Notes under the pieces: model-generated
Database searches by the model: none
What the model saw: only the letters and a program-made list of their open reading frames with translations
What the model was told of the DNA's origin: nothing
Shown here: one piece after another, positions 42,147 through 51,988 of the stretch
How positions within the stretch are numbered: position 1 is the first letter of the stretch
Layout of the letters: every line of letters starts with the position of its first letter
Source of the DNA: Azolla caroliniana
Lineage: Eukaryota > Polypodiophyta
DNA: 64,000 bases
Assembly: GCA_043228905.1 (NCBI GenBank)
Contig: JBHGNT010000022.1
Coordinates: 1,116,001-1,180,000, forward strand
Direction: 5' to 3'
Position numbers and translations under genes: made by a program

Positions 42147-43700
42147 ATGGCACTGTCGGAGGAGGCACGCCAATGGATGATGGAGAACGGGTTAGAAGGA
42201 TTGATGCGGATCGCCGACGCTCCACCACACGCAGAACCAGAGCAGGTGGCAGCATCGATTGATTTATCAGAAATCACGGAAGGAGCGGTGCAAGCGCTCA
42301 CGGGGATAAAAGCAGGAGGACTTCAAACGATCGAAAACCCTTCAAGTGAAATCCTGTTCGAATATTTTGGTGAGTATTCCATCAGCAGCAAGGCGTACCG
42401 AACACAGGGCGGAGAGAACCTGCTGTTCGGAGAAGTGGCCCGCGCCATGATGGAATACGGATTCGTGAATTCTCGTCCCCTGGCCATAGCCAGGTACCGG
42501 GCAGCGTTCTTAATTGCACCGTACAAAGGATTACAAGTGGACTGGCTCCATTTCATAACCGAAGGATTGAAGGAGGCCATCAAGAACCTTGTGGAAGGAA
42601 AAAAGCCATGGGCCGGGATAGCACAATGGCTAACGGTGTTAGTCCCACCGGTGCTCCCCATCAAACAAAAGAAAAGAGGTCGGCAGGAGACGACGCCGAA
42701 AAAGGTCACAAAGCGCCGACATATCCTGGAGAAACACACCCCCGGATGGACCCAGGAAGAAGCAGAACAGCGGGAGGAAGGACCATCCCGACAGCAACAG
42801 GAACCGGCAACAAAGGCAAAACCGGCAGGAAAAGGAAAAGGAAAATCGGCCGAGGAGGAACCGGTAGCGCTCAAACCAATCAATATAATGCTGCGACGGC
42901 CGGAACTGGAACCAGAGGTCTTTATACAAAAGGTCCGTCTGGTAGCCGCACCGGAGGAGGAAGCTGAAGCAGAAGACTCATCTGAACCACTGGTAAGACT
43001 CCCAGCAAGACAAGGTCGGGAGAGACGGGCGAGAGGACTAGCTCCACCAGTTGACAAAGCTCAGCAGAGGGCGCAAGGACCACCTCCAGTAGCCGGGGCG
43101 GAAGCAGTACCGGAACCCGTACCGAGGGAAGCAGCACCGACACCGGTTTTGCCGGACTTCAGAGAACCGGTCATTCCAGAGAAGAGGAATGAACAAGTGC
43201 CGGAGCCAGAGAAAAAGCCGGAAAAACAGCCTGAGTTAAGGAGTAGAAGTGAGCAATTCTACCCCGACACAGGAAGCACAAAGCCACAATGGCTGAGATG
43301 GCTTTCGGAGCAGGTATCGGGAATAGCGGACCAGTTAGAGGAAGAAGAAACGTGTAGGCAACACCTGACGCATACAACAACCCAGGAGTTGGTCGCGCTC
43401 CGAACACAGATCCAGGAATTGCAAGGGGAGTTGTTGCAGGCAAGGGAAGGAATTCAACAAGCACAAGTTGTCACCGAGCCGGTCGGGACAACAAGGAAGC
43501 AACCAGAACCAGAACCAGAACCGGTAGCCTTGCAAACCGGCCCTGAGACCGAAAAAATAATAGAAACCTTGCGAGAGGAGTTAAAAGCTCAGGAGGCATT
43601 AAGGGAAAAAGAAAGGGAGCAGCGGAAAGCGGTGGAGGACGACAGACGGAAAATGGAAGAAGGCCTCCGGAAAGGCCGAGCCACTAATGACCGACTGTAA
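42147..43700 (+). CDS. Gypsy T third ORF, N-terminal part (unknown, Pro/Glu-rich)
   Basis: 517 residues from MALSEEARQWMMENGLEG. Residues 1-180 look globular (EILFEYFGEYSISSKAY, LAIARYRAAFLIAPYKGL, WLHFITEGLKEAIKNL). Residues 185-360 are basic then Pro/Glu/Ala-rich, and from about 380 heptad-like Leu/Glu/Gln repeats begin. No signal peptide, membrane segment or envelope feature is visible, so it is not an env gene by sequence. I do not recognise the family. The stop TAA at 43698 probably replaces CAA, since the frame runs on. It could be a transcriptional or structural accessory protein; function unknown. Confidence 0.7.
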   Translation: MALSEEARQWMMENGLEGLMRIADAPPHAEPEQVAASIDLSEITEGAVQALTGIKAGGLQTIENPSSEILFEYFGEYSISSKAYRTQGGENLLFGEVARAMMEYGFVNSRPLAIARYRAAFLIAPYKGLQVDWLHFITEGLKEAIKNLVEGKKPWAGIAQWLTVLVPPVLPIKQKKRGRQETTPKKVTKRRHILEKHTPGWTQEEAEQREEGPSRQQQEPATKAKPAGKGKGKSAEEEPVALKPINIMLRRPELEPEVFIQKVRLVAAPEEEAEAEDSSEPLVRLPARQGRERRARGLAPPVDKAQQRAQGPPPVAGAEAVPEPVPREAAPTPVLPDFREPVIPEKRNEQVPEPEKKPEKQPELRSRSEQFYPDTGSTKPQWLRWLSEQVSGIADQLEEEETCRQHLTHTTTQELVALRTQIQELQGELLQAREGIQQAQVVTEPVGTTRKQPEPEPEPVALQTGPETEKIIETLREELKAQEALREKEREQRKAVEDDRRKMEEGLRKGRATNDRL

Positions 43701-45067
43701 GAAGAAAAAGAGAAGCTGCAAAAGGAGAAGGACCGACTGCGTCGACAGGCCGAGCAGGAGATAGAACGACTGCAAGAAGAACTCCGACAACAAAAGGACC
43801 GGGACGACCGGTTAAGAGCTCAGGTAAACCGACGCCTAAAGCAGAAGACGGAGGACTTCGACCGACTCTACTGAGATCACAAGCAGGCCGAGTCGGACAA
43901 CAAGAAACGGGCAGCAGACTACGACCGGCAAATAGAGAAGCTGAAAGAACAGCTCAAAGAGACCCGATTAGACCTGGCTAAGACAATGGACGAGGTCAGT
44001 GCCAAAAAGGAAGCATTGTCGGCGGAAATAACCCAAGCGACGGAGAGAAGGAAGGAATTAGAGGCGCTAAGGCGGGAAAAGCTGGATCTGACCAAGATCA
44101 GGAATGAAGAAAAGGAAAGATCGACCTTCACGATCAACAAACTGCAAAGTACCTATGAAAAGCAGAAAGCGGATTACGAAGCCCAGGCTCAGATAATGGC
44201 CGACATTATAAAACAGGCAAGGAAGGAAAAGCAAGAAGCTTATGCGCATGCTAAAGCGGGGGTTGACCGGATCAAGCTCATCATGTCAGGTTGGAGTACC
44301 CGAGCTCAGGCAAGCATCAACGAAAGTACGGAAAAGCTATGGAAGGAGTGGTCACAACAGGCAGCCGAGCTGCAGACACTCCGAGCTGATGCCGAGAATC
44401 GGAGGAAGACCGGTGACAAGTTCTACAAGATGGATGAAGAAAGTATCGTCGCCATTCGGGAAGAATTGTCGGAGGATTTCTACGCTTTAGCGGACGAACA
44501 TCTCAAAGAAATCCGAGGGTTGGTAGAGAGGTTGGATGACAGGCAGCTCGCAACTCAGTTGGAGTTGGAGAAATATGAGCAGGACCGGTTACGACAGGAA
44601 GCCAAGGGAAGAACGACGCCAATCACTATAAGTGAGGGAGAGTGACCGGCTGAAGCTGAACCAACCGACACCGAACAACCCCGACAAGGAATACCCGAAG
44701 AAGAACTTCCGTTCCAAGAAAATCAAGAAGAGCAGGTGCAGACCGATGCCGGAGAAGAAGAAGAGTTGAGACCGGAGGACACCGGAGCAGAGGAAGAAGG
44801 CGCACCGAACCGACCAATCAAGACCGGAGAAAACGACACTGGTAACAGAACAGAGCCTGGAACGGAGGGAGAACAGGAAGAACCGGACGGAGTGGTGAGG
44901 AAGCACCGGCACCACAGAATCAAGCACAACCAGAGCAGCAAATTTTTACGGAACAGCCAACCCAACCGGAGGTCGGAGACCAGGCAGGCAAGGAACAGGA
45001 ATTGGAGGAAGAAGCACCACTTGATACCTTCGAGCAGAGTGTGCTCGATATTTTGGAGGAAGAATGA
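43701..45067 (+). pseudogene. Gypsy T third ORF, coiled-coil C-terminal part
   Basis: The same frame continues with EEKEKLQKEKDRLRRQAEQE and a long Lys/Glu/Leu heptad region up to 44645, broken by TGA at 43872 (LY-stop-DHK). After TGA 44643 an acidic Glu/Pro/Thr segment follows, a frameshift near 44900 and a terminal EEEAPLDTFEQSVLDILEEE to TGA 45065-45067. The ancestral protein was about 970 residues, with a coiled coil of over 300 residues. All three stops can be read as C-to-T changes in CAA or CGA. Confidence 0.7.
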
Positions 45068-45086
45068 GGCCGGGAGTGGATTCGAA

Positions 45087-45116
45087 GTGCAAGGCACTTT
45101 CCCACGGGCGTGCCAT
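45087..45116 (+). other. 30-nt 3' terminal block of T shared with N
   Basis: The 30 bases before the last internal G are a perfect reverse complement of 34027-34056, the corresponding terminal block of N. It contains a hairpin GGCAC (45093-45097) and GTGCC (45110-45114) and the antisense of the primer-site core TGGCACGCCC of element E. A polypurine tract is absent here. Confidence 0.75.
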
Positions 45117-45117
45117 G

Positions 45118-45507
45118 TGTTGACCGGTCAGAAGAGCAAGGACAAGTGGGAAGGCGGAGTCGGATCGGATAATAGGAAGTAAATAATAGTATAATTATTA
45201 TTCGGAGGGACAGATCCGGTACAGTTGTACCGATCCGGATCCGGACCGATTCGGATGTCGGTTGCCTAAGCGCACCGATTGTAACCTTGCCGGATGCCTA
45301 TAAAAGGATCCGATGATTTGTAAAGGCTTGACGGAAGTAATACAAAAGTAATTATTGCGTGTTTATCTGTATCTTTGTATTGTTTTACCGTCTGTGCTTA
45401 ATTGTAATCATCTTACGCGTGTAACCTAGCATCCAATCCTTACCACCCCTTTGGAGAAGTGTCGGATAGACACCTGTGTTGAGGCTAGTCCGGCCAGGCA
45501 GACAACA
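45118..45507 (+). repeat. 3' LTR of gypsy T
   Basis: 390 bp, partner of 32387-32776, followed by the GTGTG target duplication. Confidence 0.95.
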
Positions 45508-47860
45508 GTGTGATAGTATCATCTTCATCATCATAATGCTTCAATCTAATCACATGTCAAGTCACTTCCATATATTTCAAAGCATGGTTGCCCCTAGTTT
45601 GGAGAATGTCCAACAAGTCTTGTGAAATTTCGCTGACTTATTCAAGGTTCACTATATGTAGTCCTTGTAGCCTCCTTCCATACTAGACGTTTTAGTCTTT
45701 AGTACATGGAGCTCATTTGTCATTATTATTACAAAATGAAAGATTAATTTTTTACTTGAAGATGGTTTAGTTGTGTAGGGGCAAATGTTTGAATCTCCAA
45801 TGTGTGGTACAAACATTAGATATTGAATATGTATAATACATCTACATTGAACCCTTGTAAAGTCTATTGAAAGATCAATTGGCACAAAATTTGGATGGTT
45901 TAACATTGGTACCTTGCATGCATTCTATCTAGCAGTATATGTGGTAGAATGTGAATTACATGCATAGAGGCTTCTCAAAGGTATATGTAGATTGTCAAGC
46001 CAATTTGAAGGGGGAGAAAAAAGGAAAATGATTAACAAGTTCAAAAAGAGTTAGAAATCTACTATTGTAAGTTAGAAATCTACTATTGTAATTTATATTT
46101 GAGGTTTTAAATATTTAGGGTTATGGTTTCACTACCCTATATTGGACAAGTGGATTTTTTGAAACTACCTACCTATCCGTTTCTTGCATTCTATTTAGCT
46201 ATTTGATCTTTCTTTTCACTCCCACTTCCCGTCAATCTATCTATTTCATTTTCTTTCTTGCTCTTTGTCTCTTCATGTTCATAACTCCAACGGTTCCAAC
46301 ATACCAACCAAGAACTTTAAGACAAGATTTTCCAACATGTCATTGGTTCTTATGGGGTTGTCCTAATTCCTAGGATAACTTGTTTCCCACTTATCCCACC
46401 CTTAAACCATTAGAAGTACAACTATAGAATTGTTCCTTAAGATATGTGTATAACCATCGTGGACCACCCGATGATATGTTCACATGTTGTTGATTTCTTT
46501 GACAACAACTTTGAATGTCATCTTATATTCAGGCTCCCCTTGAGGTGCACAATCATGTCTTCATATTGTTGGGACAAAATACTCTTAAATCTAACTTTCT
46601 TGGTCTTGATTTGTCATTGCAAGTTATAACTATAACCTTAAGGGCCAATTCTCTAGTTAATTTTAATGTGTTAAGGGTAAGACCGTTGAAAACTAGTGAT
46701 CGCAAGATTTGGGACCTTTGACATGTCTAAATACATGATGGTTGAGGAGCCTCTTCGGTGTAGACTATATAAAGGGGATAAGCTACCCCTTCATCGCAAC
46801 ATCTTTAGATGATGTCTAGAGTCCATTGGTGAGGCCAAACTATCTTCCTCAAATTCGTTATTCAACTACCATTGTATCACATAAGTTAATTATATTCGGT
46901 GGAATAGGACACTGATGGTAATTTATGTTTGTCTCACATCTTTTGTGTGGGAGCGGTTGTGTGGTTAAGCACCTTTAATCCATCTTTTTCCATAATCTTT
47001 TACTATTTTGCTCATTACTAGTATATGATCAATAATAGTTTGGGACATGACCTCTTGCCATAATAAAAATATAAGGTGAGGCATATATGGTCCAAAGCCC
47101 ATTATTTGCATTAACTCTCAAAAAAAGGGCTACTTCACATGATTACAAGATTTCTCCAAATCTAACTACACCATAATCAGTTCCTAATGTGTGTTTTGGG
47201 TATAATCCATGGTCCTTTAACATTAAGCAAATCATGCAATATTTTTCTACATGCAAAGAAACTGTATTGGGAAATACCTTTGTAATCTATTCTCAAAGGC
47301 TTTGTAAATACGTTATACAACTCTTCTTATCAAAGGAATAGTTTGCTCATGAGTCACGACCATTCATGATTAAACATTGTGATGGACATTGTGATGCATC
47401 GACACACATAATAAAATCACCCATAAATAATCTTGGGCATCTCAGAAATAGAGTTTGAAGAAGTGAGTCTCACGATGTAATATGTTGAGTAGCATGGTTA
47501 AAGGCATAAATCCCCACCAACCATACTCTCAGCACCAAAATGAGTAAATTCTACAACCAAAAAGTGATAGTAAGGATGATTAAATTTCATAAGTTTGAGG
47601 ATAATACTTATCCCACAAAATTAAAACTACACCTCAATATTGAATACTACAATATCATGAATAGAATGAGGAATATCTACATGTATGGATTGTTAATCTT
47701 GCTAACTCACAACAATTATGCTTAACAATGCACAATATCTATTTAACATGCCCCTCTCATATTCCATATTACAATTCAACGATATAATGGGTGACATTGC
47801 TCCTTTAGAGAAGCTAACGCCATAAACTAGTCAAAGCATGTTACAAAGTTGCATGTGAGT
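45508..47860. other. Intergenic, A+T-rich, no gene recognised
   Basis: Nothing with coding support. Around 46330-46450 lies a diverged copy of the sequence that is repeated at 49559-49781 (words such as TTGTCCTAATTCCTAG and AACTATAGAATTGTTCC). Confidence 0.5.
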
Positions 47861-47863
47861 TTT

Positions 47864-48540
47864 TGTTATGAAATGATGTCCCTCCTTATGTGAGAAGAGC
47901 TAATTCGGCTAAGAGTCGGTTATGTGTCAGCCAAGTACAAAGGTTCGATATGTGCCGGCTAGGTAAAATGTGAGTCGATTAAGGATGAGAGCCAGCTAAC
48001 GGCTTAGAGCTGATTCAGCTAGGGACAAGTATGTATGTATGTATGTATGTATGTATGTATGTATGTATGTATGTATGTATGTATGTATGTATACATAACC
48101 CCTAGATTATGTGTGTGTGTTGTTCATAGTGAAGTATATACATACAGAATAGAACATAATAGTGAACGGTGAACAGAAGAAAAGCGTGAGCGAACGGTGC
48201 AGTACTTGGACGAGCTCACGAGTGGATTGAAGCTCAAGTCCGATCATTCTAGATCGACAACTTTGTTGTAACCAGGTTTCGTCGTTCCTTGTTTTCTGTT
48301 GTTTCACTGAGTATTGTCGTCTACAAGAGAGACGAAGATTTTATCAAGGTCGTGGGTTTGAGTGTTGTATACACCTTGATAGTGAAACTGTTTAGGAGTC
48401 GGTGGGCTCTTGTGGTTTTTCTCGATTAGGGTTTTCCACGTAAAATATCTTGTGTCTCTGTGTTGCATTTCACATTTCTGTTTTGTGTGCTTTGTCGGTT
48501 GAATCTTAATCCTGAGTAGCTAGTAGTAGGCTAACTAGTC
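47864..48540 (+). repeat. Probable solo copia LTR with (GTAT)n
   Basis: Bases 47890-48010 carry a series of GGCTAA, CGGCTAGG and CAGCTAAC words like the start of copia C's LTR. A (GTAT)n run follows at about 48028-48091, then a transcribed-leader-like segment with ACGTAAAATATCTTGTGTCTC, a phrasing I associate with plant copia LTRs. No internal region or clear ends are seen. An unrelated repeat is possible. Confidence 0.35.
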
Positions 48541-50639
48541 AGCCAATTATAGATCCCATATTCACATAAGTTTTTATGCACCATATCCCTAGGTCCATGT
48601 ACGGAAAACTTCTGTTTTAATAGGTCCTACAACCTTATACAAGCTTAAGGGTTGGATTTACAACTTGACTTTATAAATCTAATTGAAGTTGAAGGATTAT
48701 CCTTGATCTCTAAATTTTCATTGCCAAAGAGGTTGTGAAGACTTCTCCCTTGTTTCTGAACTATTAAGTCATGTTGTATCATAAGTAAGAATGGGCAAAC
48801 CACAATAGTGCATATCACCCATTTCCCCTTCGGCTTATCTTTAACAAGTTGCCAATATTTATCAACCATGACATTATTATTAAGCTTATCAACCATGACG
48901 AATGAAGCCCCCAATGAGGACAATTAGCCAAACCCAAGGCCCCAATGCCAGTTCACATTTCGTCCTTAAGGGTTGTCCCAATCCCGAAGATTATAAGTAA
49001 TCCTCCCTTCTTTACACTCTTAATTAACCTTCACACCCTATCCTTGTGTGTCAAAAACTATATGATATAAACTACCACATGATAAGTTATGCTTATGCCG
49101 ATAACAATAAGCTTTGGACTTTGGTTTAGCAAATTAAGTGATTGATTTCCTTCATCCTTACGTCCAAAACTCAATGTGGTGGGGCATTTTTGTCATATGC
49201 TCTAAACAATGTTCCTTCATTGATTACTACTATAATATCGAACATTCCAACATCTCTCCCAATCCCTTCCTTACCAACCCCTTGATTAGGGATCTCCGTA
49301 GATGGGGAATGATATTGGCATTCCGCGATATTCACCACATCTAAAGTAATGACATGCAAATGTCTTCCACTTCGATATAAAACAAAGTCATTTCATAATA
49401 GGTGTATTCAAGCACAACCATCCTAGTCTCTTATGACTTGTATCTTATTGAACAAAATCTACACTTGTTTGATGTATTCACATATGGGGATACCAACACT
49501 ATATCCATTTGGCTAATCTCCTTTATATAGTCCACCCAAGCCGTCCACACCACCACATGGTCCCATGTGTGATAGGTCCATATGGGTTTGTCCCAATTCC
49601 TAATATAATTGGGTCTTAAACCATGAAAATTAACTATAGAATTTGTCCTTAAGGTTATGAATATAACATGGTGTTTGGTCCCATGTGTCATAGGTCATTA
49701 TAGGTTTGTGTCAATTCCTAGCATAAACCATTAAATTAACTATGGCATTTGTTCTTAAGGTTATGCCTATAACATGGTGTTTCAAAACCTATAGAGATAT
49801 AACACATCACACGAAGACATGTGAAAGTTGCTAACCATTCTCCAATGTGTAACATAGAGATAGGCTCGACAATGTCCTCTCTAATAGTGTATTCGAAATA
49901 GATGGTTGACACATATTGGTGATGCCTATAAATTTATGGCTGATAAAATACTTAGTGCTAACTTGGGAGGTCCTCACAAATCAAGTTGGCAGTTTTCATT
50001 GTCTTTTTTGTCTTCCCAACCATGAGCAATGTACAATAAATCATACATTCATTAATAACTTCAGTAATTGTTGAGTGCTTGAGCTTCTTCATTGAGATTA
50101 AGTGCTCAAAAGTAAATCCAATATCCTATATCCAATTTGTGCCTCAATTATATCACTCTAGAACAACTACAAGTGGCAAAATCACAAAACCCCTACTACC
50201 CTTGCTAGAATGATTTATGCAAGCGTTTAACGAACAACAAACAATTGAGAGACTCATACTATTCAAATTGCCCCCCTTAAAGCACTCCAGTACTCAATTA
50301 CTTAATAGGACACCCATCAGCAATATGAATACTTCCCTAGAGAATATTTGATCCACTCTAGTGTATTATTCTCAGTAGGAGACAAAGTCATCAAACACAT
50401 CTCATGAACACTAAACCATCTCACTCACAAGCACAATTGAGTGGAACCCATACTACCAATGGTACTAAATGAAAGGTTTGATGATGCCTTCGAAAATGTG
50501 ATTATGACTTCAAAAACACGTGAAAATGCACAAGAAATGTGGAAGATCATCAAGAGATCTTATATACATACATACATACACACACACACATACATGTATA
50601 TATATGTACCAGAGTTCTCTTGTTTTCTTGTAGTTCATA

Positions 50640-50675
<36 letters not shown>

Positions 50676-51988
50676 TGTATGAATATGATTGTTTCCTTGC
50701 ACACCTGGATCCACAACCCTTATGATAAGTAACAAGTAAACATTACATTGTGCATCTCCAATAAGTTTAACATCTGTCCACGACCATCATCAAACCCATC
50801 TACCCATGAAAACATTAAATACTTTCACAAACCCATCAATCAAGACGACACTACATGAAAAAACCATCTTTTTTCTTCAAAATCAAGGAGTCATTGTGTC
50901 TCTAAAACTCCCTAACAATTGTATTAATTGTAAATTATAAACAGAAGATTACATTGTTGAGCACCATGCAAAACAAAACAAAACTCTCAACACATTATTA
51001 AGAAGATTGCAAGAATTCAATACGCCGATTGATAATACCAGACATTGTTAATTGATTATCAAGCTTTGCCCAAATACTTGTGCATGTGGCCTACAGTTCA
51101 ACAAATAGAACTGTCACTTTCACTGGCATAAACTCTTGGTAAAGCTTGTGCTTCGAAGGCTAAGTAGCTAAAAGAAAACTTCATGTTCTTGCTACGAGAT
51201 TAACAATTCCTTACAACCATGGAATTGGAAACTATCCCATAACAGACGTCTTCAATGTACATCGCTCTTCAGTTTACAAACACTGTGTAAGGCTTTCAAA
51301 ACTCGTCCCTCTCATCAATTTTGCAAGTGCTATTGTCATGTATCAAAGGCTCCAATTTGACCAAGATTATTTTCAAAGTTCAAATAGTTCTCGGATATTA
51401 ACACCACTGAATATGCAACACAATAATCAAGCCCTTAACAGAGATGCCTACAGGAAAAACCAAAAGATAATTTATTTTTATCTCGAGTCTACAATGCACA
51501 ACGCATTCATAAGCCCAATAAACTACAGTTGGGCTTTGTTGAAAAACTTACAACTGTAGGAGCACACATTTCAGATGATATATAGATAAGCAATAACAAT
51601 CCTCCTGTGAAACATAAGATTTATTTACATAGATAGCACGGAAATCACTCATTCCCTCATGAAAAACAGTGGATTTAAGACACCAAATCCTGCATATTTC
51701 ATTGATTTTGACACAAATAAATTTTAATGTGAATTGTGACTTCATTAGTAAAACCCAACCAAAAGACTACAATTTGAATTATTAGGCTGTATTGATGATT
51801 CTCCATTTTATAAGAAGAATCAGGGGAGAAAATAGTTAACACTCATTGGATAAAAGAAAAGTCACCGTGTAGCAGCAACAGTGGAACATCCCAGCATTTG
51901 ATATCTACGAGAGATTATTGTTTCCAATCGCATGAAGTATATCGTCAAGTGGAATTAACAACGAAAGGTCCTTAAACAAAAGGGACCT
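48541..51988. other. Intergenic DNA and COX5b 3' flank
   Basis: No gene recognised. It includes a direct duplication at 49559-49781 and a mixed CATA/(AC)n/(TA)n stretch at about 50565-50672. The part from about 51560 to 51988 is probably the 3' untranslated region of COX5b. Confidence 0.5.
49559..49781. repeat. Direct duplication, about 118 and 105 bp
   Basis: GGTCCCATGTGTGATAGGTC at 49559 recurs as GGTCCCATGTGTCATAGGTC at 49677. Both copies have CAATTCCTA, AAATTAACTAT and CTTAAGGTTATG and end ATAACATGGTGTTT. The second is shorter through small deletions. Confidence 0.75.

Larger units (their letters stand above)
32387..45507 (+). mobile_element. Ty3/gypsy element T, near complete, with two extra ORFs
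   Basis: 390-bp LTRs at both ends with 5-bp inverted ends TGTTG/CAACA and target duplication GTGTG (32382-32386, 45508-45512). The five LTR differences I count suggest a fairly recent insertion. Order: LTR, primer site, ORF1, gag, protease, RT, RNase H, integrase, a spacer with a G-run and a 21-A run, then a long coiled-coil ORF and the 3' LTR. Without the nested element N it is about 10.06 kb. Stops and a frameshift make it non-autonomous now. There is no second RNase H domain between RNase H and integrase, so it is not a standard Tat/Ogre element despite ORF1. Confidence 0.95.

Noticed and set aside
42323-43535. Open frames on the - strand of the T third ORF
   Set aside because: Shadows of a purine-rich coding strand; compositionally extreme with no motif.
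42147-45067. Third ORF of T as an envelope gene
   Set aside because: No signal peptide, membrane segment or cleavage site; the coiled coil is soluble and charged.
32387-45507. T as a classical Ogre/Tat element
   Set aside because: It has an ORF before gag but no second RNase H domain between RNase H and integrase.
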